Assembly: GCF_014268455.2 (NCBI RefSeq)
Contig: NZ_CP077085.1
Coordinates: 62,001 to 126,000 of the forward strand
DNA from: Pseudomonas shahriarae
GTDB taxonomy: Bacteria > Pseudomonadota > Gammaproteobacteria > Pseudomonadales > Pseudomonadaceae
Reading direction: 5' to 3'
DNA: 64,000 bases
Shown here: piece after piece, positions 54,957 through 62,979 of the stretch
Numbering within the stretch: position 1 is the first letter of the stretch
How the letters are laid out: every line of letters starts with the position of its first letter
Program-made: the position numbers and the translations under genes
Notes under the pieces: model-generated
Database searches by the model: none
The model's input: only the letters and a program-made list of their open reading frames with translations
What the model was told of the DNA's origin: nothing

Positions 54957-55496
54957 ATGACTGATCTATCTGCCCAAAACGACACCCCGAAAAGCTGGGA
55001 CCGCCCTGCCGGCGCCAGCCTGGAAAGCTGGATGAGCACGCGCATCGCCCGTTACGAGACGCGCAAGTACGACTGGGATGCCCTGAAGTTCCAGGCTGAC
55101 TACGACCCCAAGTTCCGCCGCGCGCAAATGCGCTACATCGGCACGGGCGGCACTGGCATCAGCACCGACATGAACACCATCCCGTCGGAGCACTTCACCT
55201 TTTCCACCATGGTCATCCCGGCCGGCCACGAAGGCCCGCCGCACCTGCACATTGACGTCGAAGAAGTGTTCTTCGTGCTGCGCGGCAAACTCAAGGTGGT
55301 GCTGGAAAAGGACGGCGAGCGCTTCGAGACCATCCTCACCGACCGCGACGTGATTTCCGTGCCGCCCGGCGTGTACCGCGAAGAGATCAACATCGGCGAT
55401 GAAGACGCGCTGATGTGCGTGATGCTCGGCGCGAAAAAACCGATCACCCCGACCTATCCGCCAGAGCACCCTCTGGCCTCGATCAAGCGCGGGTAA
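54957..55496 (+). CDS. Cupin-domain protein
   Basis: 179-aa single cupin. Motif 1 EGPPHLHIDVEEVFFVLRG gives HxH and Glu ligands, and motif 2 lies at DVISVPPGVYRE; the second-motif His is not obvious, so a metal site may be incomplete. Could be an oxygenase, isomerase or ligand-binding protein of the pathway. Starts 13 bp after the SDR gene. Confidence 0.85.
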   Translation: MTDLSAQNDTPKSWDRPAGASLESWMSTRIARYETRKYDWDALKFQADYDPKFRRAQMRYIGTGGTGISTDMNTIPSEHFTFSTMVIPAGHEGPPHLHIDVEEVFFVLRGKLKVVLEKDGERFETILTDRDVISVPPGVYREEINIGDEDALMCVMLGAKKPITPTYPPEHPLASIKRG

Positions 55497-55500
55497 GCCC

Positions 55501-56379
55501 ATGTTGCCAGGACTCACGCACGCCGCGCCGACGGCCGACCTGCAAGCCCAACTGCAGCGCGATTTCCCCCAGCAACGGGTCGCGTCAGCAGGAGGCCAGC
55601 AGGCCCTGCGGGTATGCGGCACGGGACCGGCAGTGGTGTTGCTGCACGGCATAGGCTCCGGCGCGGCGTCCTGGCTGCAGGTGGCACAACATCTGGCGGC
55701 CCAGGCGCGGGTCATCGCCTGGGACGCGCCCGGCTATGGCGACTCCAGCCCCCTGGAATCGCAAGTACCCAAGGCCGAGCAATACGCCGCGCGCCTGGTG
55801 CAGATGCTCGATGCGCTGGAGGTGGACGAGTGCGCGCTGGTCGGCCATTCCCTGGGCGCACTGACCGCCCTGGCCTTGGCCCGCAGTGCCCAGGCCAGAC
55901 GCGTGAGCCGCCTGGTACTGATCAGCCCCGCTCGTGGCTATGGCGCGCCCGAGCGCAACGCGCAGCGCCAGCAAGTGCGCCAGCAACGCCTGGACAACCT
56001 GCAACGCCTGGGCATCGCCGGGCTGGCCGAGCAGCGCAGCGCCCACATGCTCTCGCCCAGTGCCCAGCCCCAAGCGTTGGCCTGGGTGCACTGGAACATG
56101 GCCCGCCTGAACCCGCTGGGCTATCGCCAGGCCATCGAATTGCTGTGCGGCGACGACTTGCTGCGCCACGGCCAACCTGCAATGCCCTGCGAGGTGCATT
56201 GCGGCGAAGCCGACAGCATCACCCCACCCGACACCTGCCTGGGCGTGGCCAAGGCCCTGGGTGCCAGCTTCAACCTGATCGCCGACGCAGGCCATGCCAG
56301 CCCCATCGAACAACCGCTGGTGGTTGCCGGTCGCCTGGCCTACGCCCTCAAACAATCCCTGACAGGTAGAACCCTATGA
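55501..56379 (+). CDS. Alpha/beta hydrolase
   Basis: 292-aa alpha/beta-hydrolase. Oxyanion HGIGSGAASW near residue 42, nucleophile elbow GHSLGA with Ser around 119, and a catalytic His in DAGHASPIEQP near the C-terminus. Typical of meta-cleavage or ester hydrolases in aromatic pathways. 4 bp after the cupin gene; overlaps the regulator gene by 4 bp. Confidence 0.9.
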   Translation: MLPGLTHAAPTADLQAQLQRDFPQQRVASAGGQQALRVCGTGPAVVLLHGIGSGAASWLQVAQHLAAQARVIAWDAPGYGDSSPLESQVPKAEQYAARLVQMLDALEVDECALVGHSLGALTALALARSAQARRVSRLVLISPARGYGAPERNAQRQQVRQQRLDNLQRLGIAGLAEQRSAHMLSPSAQPQALAWVHWNMARLNPLGYRQAIELLCGDDLLRHGQPAMPCEVHCGEADSITPPDTCLGVAKALGASFNLIADAGHASPIEQPLVVAGRLAYALKQSLTGRTL

Positions 56380-57209
56380 ACGACTCAGATCTGCTGAAGG
56401 ATGCTCAGGACAAATACATCGTGCCGGGCCTGGAGCGCGGCTTGTTGCTGCTCTGCGAGTTCAGCCGGCGCAACCGGACCCTGACCGCGCCGGAACTGGC
56501 GCGGCGCCTGGCGCTGCCGCGCTCGACGATTTTCCGCTTGCTGACCACCCTGGAAACCATGGGCTTCGTCACCCGCAGCGGCAACGAGTACCGCCTGGGC
56601 ATGTCGGTGCTGCGCCTGGGCTTCGAGTATCTGGCGTCGCTGGAGCTGACCGAACTCGGCCAGCCACTGCTGGCGCGTTTGTGCGACCGGGTTAACTACC
56701 CGAGCAACCTGGTGGTGCGCGACGGGCGTTCCATCGTGTACGTGGCCAAGGTGTCGCCGCCTTCGGTGTTCTCCAACGCGGTCAACGTCGGCACCCGCCT
56801 GCCGGCCCATGCCACGGTGCTGGGGCGCATTCTCCTCGAAGACCTGTCACTGGCCGAACTGCGCGAGCTGTACCCCGAGGAGCACTTGGAACAGCACTCC
56901 CACTGCACCCCGAAAACCGTGATGGAGCTGTTCGACATGCTCCAGGCCGACCGCCAGCGCGGCTTTGTCAGCGGCGAAGGGTTCTTTGAATCGGCGATTT
57001 CCACAGTGGCCGCGCCCGTGCGCGACCAGAGCGGCGACATCGTGGCCGCCCTCGGCGTGACCATCCCGACCACGCAGATCGGTCATGTGAATTTTGAAGA
57101 GCTGCTGAACCAAGTGCGGCGCAGCGCCGACGAGCTGTCGCGCCTGCTCAACTACAACGGCGGCGCCCACAGCGGGCAGCCCCGCGTCACTGCCTTGATG
57201 AGAGATTGA
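56376..57209 (+). CDS. IclR-family transcriptional regulator
   Basis: 277-aa IclR regulator: winged HTH (about 16-80; LTAPELARRLALPRSTIFRLL) and the GAF-like effector domain (about 95-260; LPAHATVLGRILLE, GFVSGEGFFESAISTVAAPV). Encoded in the middle of the operon it probably controls; the two palindromes upstream of the operon fit an IclR dimer site. Confidence 0.93.
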   Translation: MNDSDLLKDAQDKYIVPGLERGLLLLCEFSRRNRTLTAPELARRLALPRSTIFRLLTTLETMGFVTRSGNEYRLGMSVLRLGFEYLASLELTELGQPLLARLCDRVNYPSNLVVRDGRSIVYVAKVSPPSVFSNAVNVGTRLPAHATVLGRILLEDLSLAELRELYPEEHLEQHSHCTPKTVMELFDMLQADRQRGFVSGEGFFESAISTVAAPVRDQSGDIVAALGVTIPTTQIGHVNFEELLNQVRRSADELSRLLNYNGGAHSGQPRVTALMRD

Positions 57210-57210
57210 G

Positions 57211-58008
57211 ATGAGCCTTTATTCATTGCAGGGCCGCACCGCAATCGTCACCGGAGGCTCCTCGGGCATAGGCCTGGCATGCGTCGAACTGCTGCTGGAA
57301 GCCGGTGCGGCCGTTGCGTTTTGCGGCCGCGATGCAGAGCGCCTGCGCCGTGCCGAAAGCGACCTGCGCCAACGTTTCCCGCAAGGCCAACTGCTGGCCC
57401 AGGTGTGCGATGTGCTCGATGGCGAATCGGTCAACGCCTTTGCCAGCGCCAGCCTGGCCGCGCTGGGCGCCGCCAGCGTGCTGATCAACAACGCCGGGCA
57501 AGGCCGGGTCTCGACCTTTGCCGACACCACCGACAGCGCCTGGACCGAAGAGCTGCACCTGAAGTTTTTTTCGGTGATCAACCCGGTCCGCGCCTTCACG
57601 CCGCAGCTGCAAAGCCAGGCCGACGCCGCGATTGTCTGCGTCAACTCGCTGCTGGCCAGCCAGCCGGAACCGCACATGGTCGCCACCTCCGCCGCCCGCG
57701 CCGGGATCAAGAACCTGGTGCGCTCGATGGCCACCGAGTTCGCCCCGCAAGGCATCCGCGTCAACGGCATCCTGATTGGCCTGGTGGAGTCCGGGCAATG
57801 GCGCCGCCGCTTCGAAGCGCGTGAAGAACGCGACCTCGACTGGGCGCAATGGACCGCCCGCCTGGCCCAACAAAAACATATTCCCCTGGGGCGCCTGGGC
57901 CTGCCGATTGAAGCGGCCCGCGCGATCCTGTTTCTGGCCTCGCCTCTGTCGGCTTACACCACAGGCAGCCATATCGATGTCTCTGGAGGCCTGTCCCGCC
58001 ATGCGTAA
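57211..58008 (+). CDS. SDR-family protein with altered catalytic motif
   Basis: 265-aa SDR fold: TGGSSGIGLACVELL (cofactor), INNAG, and C-terminal DVSGGL. The expected YxxxK is replaced: the segment reads ATSAARAGIKNL, so Tyr is Thr and Lys is Arg when aligned with YSASKAA. Either a different chemistry or a non-catalytic role. The gene follows the IclR gene by 1 bp. Confidence 0.88.
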   Translation: MSLYSLQGRTAIVTGGSSGIGLACVELLLEAGAAVAFCGRDAERLRRAESDLRQRFPQGQLLAQVCDVLDGESVNAFASASLAALGAASVLINNAGQGRVSTFADTTDSAWTEELHLKFFSVINPVRAFTPQLQSQADAAIVCVNSLLASQPEPHMVATSAARAGIKNLVRSMATEFAPQGIRVNGILIGLVESGQWRRRFEAREERDLDWAQWTARLAQQKHIPLGRLGLPIEAARAILFLASPLSAYTTGSHIDVSGGLSRHA

Positions 58009-59683
58009 TGAAAACACTGTCACCGTGGGCGCTGCCATCACCGCCTTTCTCGAACAATGCGACGTCAAGGCCGCGTTCGGCGTGATCTCGATCCACAACA
58101 TGCCGATCCTCGATGCCTTCGCCGTGCGCGGCAATATCCGCTTTGTCATGGCCCGGGGTGAAGCCGGCGCCGCCAACATGGCCGACGCCTATGCCCGCAC
58201 CACCGGTGGCCTGGGCGTGTGCCTGACCTCCACCGGCACTGCCGCCGGCAATGCGGCTGGGGCCATGGTTGAAGCGCAGACTGCCGGCACCCCGGTGCTG
58301 CACATCACCGGGCAGATCGAGACGCCGTACCTGGACCAGGAACTGGCGTATATCCACGAAGCCCGCGACCAGTTGAACATGCTCAAGGCCGTGTCCAAGG
58401 CCGCCTTCCGCGTGCGCAGCGTCGAGACCGCCATCAGCACCCTGAAGCTCGCGGTGCAGACCGCGCTGACCGCGCCCACCGGCCCGGTCAGCGTCGAGAT
58501 CCCGATCGACATCCAGTCGGCCTTTATCCCAATGCCCACCGACCTGTCGCCACTGCCGATCCCGGTCGCTGTGCCGGCACCGGAAGCCCTCGACCTGGTG
58601 GCCGCGCGCCTGGCCAGTGCCAAACGCCCGATGCTCTGGCTCGGCGGCGGCGCGCGGCATGCCGGGGCGCAGGTCAAGCGCCTGCTGGCGATGGGCGTGG
58701 GGGTGATCACCTCGACCCAGGGTCGCGGCGTGGTTAACGAAGACGACGAACGTTGCCTGGGGGCCTTTTCGCAGAACAAGCGGGTCGAGCAGTTCCTGCA
58801 AACCTGCGATGCACTGCTGATCGCCGGGTCGCGCCTGCGCAGCAATGAGACCTTCAAGTACGCGCTCAAGCTGCCGCAGAACACGCTGCGCATCGACGCC
58901 AACCCGGCCATCGAAGGCCGCAGCTATGCCAGCGAACTGTTTATCTGTGGCGACGCGGCCCTGGCCCTGGAAGGGTTGGCTGACCGCCTGGAAGGCCGCC
59001 TGCACACCGACCCGCAGTTCCTCGCCGAACTCAAGGCCGTGCGTGAACAGTCGCGCAGCCAACTGGTCGCGGACCTAGGCCCGTACTCGGCGATGGTCGA
59101 GCAATTGCAGGCCAGCACCGGGCGCAACTTCTCCTGGGTGCGCGATGTGACCCTGTCCAACAGCATCTGGGGCAACCGCCTGCTCAACCTGTACCACCCA
59201 CGCGCCGGGGTTCACGCCTTGGGCGGCGGTATTGGCCAGGGCCTGGCGATGGGCATCGGTGCCGCGGTGGCAGCCGCTGAAACCGCGCCCGAGCGCAAGG
59301 TGTTTGCCCTGGCGGGCGATGGCGGTTTCATCCTCAACCTGGGTGAGCTGGCGACCCTGGTCCAGGAGCGCGCCAACCTGGTGATTCTGCTGATGAACGA
59401 CCAGCGCTACGGGGTGATCCGCAATATCCAGGACGCGGTCTACGGCAGCCGGCATTGCTATGTCGACCTGCACACCCCGGACTACACCAAGCTCGCCGAA
59501 TCCATGGGCCTGCGCCATGGCCTGGTCACCGACCTCAAGGATTTCGGCAAGGTGGTTGACAGCGCCTTGAGCCAGCCCGGCCCGTTCCTGCTGGAAGTGG
59601 ACATGCTCAGCGTGGGCAACTTCGCCACCCAGTTCGCCGGCCCGCCCAACAGCGAAACCAAAGCCCAGAAGGCCACCGCCTGA
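58001..59683 (+). CDS. ThDP-dependent enzyme (acetolactate synthase/decarboxylase-like)
   Basis: 560-aa thiamine-diphosphate enzyme. N-terminal PYR domain with the catalytic Glu in ARGEAGAANMADAYAR near residue 51; middle domain; C-terminal PP domain with the Mg/ThDP motif LAGDGGFILNLGE and NDQRYG. Probably a 2-oxo acid decarboxylase or benzaldehyde-lyase-like enzyme. ATG 58001, with GGAGG upstream, overlaps the SDR stop by 8 bp. Confidence 0.9.
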   Translation: MRNENTVTVGAAITAFLEQCDVKAAFGVISIHNMPILDAFAVRGNIRFVMARGEAGAANMADAYARTTGGLGVCLTSTGTAAGNAAGAMVEAQTAGTPVLHITGQIETPYLDQELAYIHEARDQLNMLKAVSKAAFRVRSVETAISTLKLAVQTALTAPTGPVSVEIPIDIQSAFIPMPTDLSPLPIPVAVPAPEALDLVAARLASAKRPMLWLGGGARHAGAQVKRLLAMGVGVITSTQGRGVVNEDDERCLGAFSQNKRVEQFLQTCDALLIAGSRLRSNETFKYALKLPQNTLRIDANPAIEGRSYASELFICGDAALALEGLADRLEGRLHTDPQFLAELKAVREQSRSQLVADLGPYSAMVEQLQASTGRNFSWVRDVTLSNSIWGNRLLNLYHPRAGVHALGGGIGQGLAMGIGAAVAAAETAPERKVFALAGDGGFILNLGELATLVQERANLVILLMNDQRYGVIRNIQDAVYGSRHCYVDLHTPDYTKLAESMGLRHGLVTDLKDFGKVVDSALSQPGPFLLEVDMLSVGNFATQFAGPPNSETKAQKATA

Positions 59684-59693
59684 GGATCGTCGC

Positions 59694-60497
59694 ATGTTGC
59701 ATATCACCATGATCGGCTGCGGCGCCATTGGCGTCGGCGTGCTGGAGCTGCTGGAGAACGATCCGCAGTTGTGCGTGGATTACGTCATCGCTTCCGAGGG
59801 CTCCGAAGCCCTGGTGCGCCAGCGCCTGGCCAGTTTCAAACAACCGCCGCAGGTGCTGACCGCCTTGCCGGCCGATACGCGCCCGGATTTGCTGGTGGAG
59901 TGCGCCGGCCACCGCGCCATCGAAGAGCATGTGCTGCCGGCCCTGGAGCGTGGGATTGCCTGCCTGATTGTGTCGGTCGGCGCCTTATCCGAAGTGGGCC
60001 TGGTGGAACGCCTGGAGGCCGCCGCCGAGCGCGGCAAGACCCGCATCGAGCTGCTGCCCGGGGCGATTGGCGGTATTGATGCGTTGTCGGCGGCCAAGGT
60101 CGGCGGCCTGGACTCGGTCAACTACACCGGGCGCAAGCCAGCCCGCGCCTGGAAGAACACTCCCGGCGAGCAGGCTTGCGACCTGGACAGCATCCGCGAA
60201 GCCACGGTGATCTTCCAGGGCAGTGCCCGTGAGGCCGCGCGGCTGTACCCGAAAAACGCCAACGTTGCGGCCACCTTGTCCCTGGCCGGGCTGGGCCTGG
60301 ATCGCACCCACGTCACGCTGATCGCCGACCCCCACAGCGACGAAAACGTCCACCACTTCGAAGCCCGTGGCGCCTTTGGCCGTTTCGAGTTGAGCCTGCG
60401 CGGCAAGCCGCTTTTGGCCAACCCCAAGACCTCGGCGCTGACCGTGTACAGCGTGGTCCGTGCCTTGGGCAACCACGCCCATGCCATCTCAATTTAG
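59694..60497 (+). CDS. L-aspartate dehydrogenase-like protein
   Basis: 267-aa NAD(P)-dependent dehydrogenase of the aspartate dehydrogenase family (reversible oxidative deamination of aspartate to oxaloacetate or iminoaspartate). Rossmann GCGAIGVGVLELL at the N-terminus, GAIGGIDALSAA in the middle, PKNANVAATLSLAGLGLDRT and NVHHFEARGAFG. I recall the P. aeruginosa homologue (PA3505) being reported as an L-aspartate dehydrogenase. Within this operon another amino acid or imine substrate is possible. Confidence 0.85.
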   Translation: MLHITMIGCGAIGVGVLELLENDPQLCVDYVIASEGSEALVRQRLASFKQPPQVLTALPADTRPDLLVECAGHRAIEEHVLPALERGIACLIVSVGALSEVGLVERLEAAAERGKTRIELLPGAIGGIDALSAAKVGGLDSVNYTGRKPARAWKNTPGEQACDLDSIREATVIFQGSAREAARLYPKNANVAATLSLAGLGLDRTHVTLIADPHSDENVHHFEARGAFGRFELSLRGKPLLANPKTSALTVYSVVRALGNHAHAISI

Positions 60498-60507
60498 GAG
60501 CCCGTCG

Positions 60508-62001
60508 ATGACCCTCGAACAGACTTTACCGATCTGCATCGCCGGCCACTGGCGCCTGGGCCGTGGCGAGCGCTACGCCAGCCGCTACCCGGCCACTGGC
60601 GAGGCCGTGGCCTGGCTTAACGCTGCCGATTTGCAGGATGTGGAAGACGCCATCCAGGGCGCGCACCAGGCCTTCCTGCACAGCGGCTGGGCCCAGCGCA
60701 AACCCCATGAGCGGGCCGGTGTGCTGTACCGCATCGCCGAGCTGATCCGCCTGCACAGTGAGGAACTGGCGCAGCTGCAACGCCAGGACAACGGCAAGCC
60801 GATCAATGAAACCCGTGCGCTGGTGGCCAGTGCGGCCGGCACTTTCCAGTTCTTCGCCGCCGCCTGCGAAACCCTGGAAGAAACCATCACCCCGTCGCGC
60901 GGTGATTTCGTCAGCATGAGCGTGTATGAGCCGATGGGCGTGGTCGCCGCGATCACCCCGTGGAACTCACCGATTGCCAGCGAGGCGCAGAAGGTCGCGC
61001 CAGCCCTGGCGGCGGGCAATGCGGTGGTGATCAAACCGGCGGAAATCACCCCGCTGCTGGCCCTGCGCCTGGCCAGTCTGTGCGAAGAGGCCGGCCTGCC
61101 CAAGGGCCTGATCAGCGTGCTGCCCGGCAAGGGCTCGCTGCTGGGCGACGCCCTGACCCGCCACCCGCTGGTCAAGCGCGTGTCGTTCACCGGCGGCACC
61201 CGCACTGGCAAGCACATCGCCCATATCGCCGCCGACAAGATGATGCCGGTGTCTTTGGAGCTGGGCGGCAAGTCGCCGACCATCGTCCTTGATGACGCCG
61301 ACCTCGACCACGCAGTGGCGGGCGTGCTCTACGGCATTTTCAGCTCCTCGGGCGAGGCCTGTATTGCCGGCTCGCGGCTGTTTGTCGCGCGCGCCCTGTA
61401 CGAGCCCTTTATGCAACGCCTGGTAGCCGCCGCCGCGAACCTGCGCATGGGCGACCCGGCCGACGAAAACACGCAGATGGGCCCGCTGATCAGCGCCGGC
61501 CATCGTGAATCGGTGGAACGTTATGTCGCCCTCGGCCTGGCCGAAGGCGGGCGCCTGCGCCTGGGCGGGCAGCGCCCCAGCGGTGGCCTGTATGACCAGG
61601 GCTACTTCTACCCGCCGACCATTCTTGAGGGCCTGCACAACCAACAACAGGTATGCCAGGAAGAAATCTTCGGCCCGGTGCTGGTGGCCATGCCCTTCGA
61701 CGACGAAGAGCAATTGCTGGAGCAGGCCAACGACAGCCTGTACGCCCTCGCGGCAGGCATCTGGACCCGCGACTACAAGCGCGCCTGGGCCCTGGGCCGG
61801 CGCTTGCAGGCCGGCACCGTGTGGATCAACACCTACAAACAGTTCTCGATTTCCACACCGTTCGGCGGTTGGCGCGACAGCGGCCTGGGCCGCGAAAAAG
61901 GCCGCCTGGGGATCCTGCAATACATGGAACAGAAGAGCCTCTACTGGGGCATGAACCAACAGCCACTGGCCTGGGCCGGTGTGCCACACGAGGTAGCGTG
62001 A
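60508..62001 (+). CDS. Aldehyde dehydrogenase
   Basis: 497-aa NAD(P)-dependent aldehyde dehydrogenase. Active-site Glu in LELGGKSP and catalytic Cys in SSGEACIAGSR (about residue 290), cofactor stretch FTGGTRTGKHIA. Related to semialdehyde and benzaldehyde dehydrogenases. ATG 60508 with AGGAG at 60496-60500; overlaps the dioxygenase gene by one base. Confidence 0.93.
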   Translation: MTLEQTLPICIAGHWRLGRGERYASRYPATGEAVAWLNAADLQDVEDAIQGAHQAFLHSGWAQRKPHERAGVLYRIAELIRLHSEELAQLQRQDNGKPINETRALVASAAGTFQFFAAACETLEETITPSRGDFVSMSVYEPMGVVAAITPWNSPIASEAQKVAPALAAGNAVVIKPAEITPLLALRLASLCEEAGLPKGLISVLPGKGSLLGDALTRHPLVKRVSFTGGTRTGKHIAHIAADKMMPVSLELGGKSPTIVLDDADLDHAVAGVLYGIFSSSGEACIAGSRLFVARALYEPFMQRLVAAAANLRMGDPADENTQMGPLISAGHRESVERYVALGLAEGGRLRLGGQRPSGGLYDQGYFYPPTILEGLHNQQQVCQEEIFGPVLVAMPFDDEEQLLEQANDSLYALAAGIWTRDYKRAWALGRRLQAGTVWINTYKQFSISTPFGGWRDSGLGREKGRLGILQYMEQKSLYWGMNQQPLAWAGVPHEVA

Positions 62002-62966
62002 TGAGCGTTTTAGGTATTGATGAAGTCACCTATGGCGTCGAGGACCTCGACACCTGCGTGCGTTTTTTCAGCGACTGGGGCCTGACCCAGGTCAGCACGC
62101 AACCCGATGAGGTGATCTTCGAGACCCTCAATGGCTGCCGCGTAGTGCTCGCCGACCTGAACAAACCCGGCCTGCCGCCCGCCATCGAGGCCGGCTCCAC
62201 CGTGCGTGAAGTGGTGTGGGGCGTGGCCGACGCGGCGGACCTTGCGCTGTACGCCGAACGCATCGCCAACGACCCGGGGTTTGTCGAAGGCAACGGGCGC
62301 ATCGGCTGCACCGACCCCAACGGCCTAGCGATCCGCCTGCAAGTCACGCGTAAGCGCGAGCTGGAGATCGAGTGCAGCGGCCACAACACCTGGCAGACCA
62401 AGGGCCGGATCAACAAGGCGGCGCCGATCTACGAGCGCGCCACGCCGATTGAAGTCGGTCACGTGGTGTTTTTCGTCAAGGACGTGAACGCCTGCGAAGC
62501 CTTCTACCACGAGCGTTTCGGCTTCCAGGCCTCGGACCGCTATCCGGATCGCGGGGCCTTTTTGCGCACCGCCGAGGAAGGTGGCCACCACGACCTGTTC
62601 ATGCTGCAACTGCCGGCGCCACGGGCGGGACTGAACCATGTGGCCTTTACCGTGCGCGATGTGCACGAGGTGTTTGGCGGTGGCATGCACGTGTCCCGCA
62701 GCGGCTGGCCGACCGAGATCGGCCCTGGGCGTCACCCGGTGTCTTCGGCGTTTTTCTGGTACTTCAAGAACCCCGCCGGCGCGCTGGTGGAGTACTACGC
62801 CGACGAAGATCAACTGACCGGCGAATGGCAGCCACGCACCTTTGAGCCGGGCCCCACGGTGTTCGCCGAATGGGCAATTGCCGGCGGTATCGACGGCAAT
62901 ACCCGGCGCCAACAACACGTCGAGGCGCCGCAAGGCAAGTTCCTCACCGACAAACCCAAATCCTGA
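62001..62966 (+). CDS. Two-domain VOC (extradiol dioxygenase-like) protein
   Basis: 321-aa vicinal-oxygen-chelate protein with two repeats. The C-terminal repeat keeps the metal site His154 (VGHVVFF), His213 (LNHVAFT) and Glu264 (ALVEYYA); the N-terminal repeat does not (VTYGVED). This is the layout of type I extradiol (catechol 2,3-) dioxygenases, so ring cleavage of a catechol or hydroxy-heterocycle is the likely step. Confidence 0.87.
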   Translation: MSVLGIDEVTYGVEDLDTCVRFFSDWGLTQVSTQPDEVIFETLNGCRVVLADLNKPGLPPAIEAGSTVREVVWGVADAADLALYAERIANDPGFVEGNGRIGCTDPNGLAIRLQVTRKRELEIECSGHNTWQTKGRINKAAPIYERATPIEVGHVVFFVKDVNACEAFYHERFGFQASDRYPDRGAFLRTAEEGGHHDLFMLQLPAPRAGLNHVAFTVRDVHEVFGGGMHVSRSGWPTEIGPGRHPVSSAFFWYFKNPAGALVEYYADEDQLTGEWQPRTFEPGPTVFAEWAIAGGIDGNTRRQQHVEAPQGKFLTDKPKS

Positions 62967-62979
62967 GCAGGAGTCGCCC

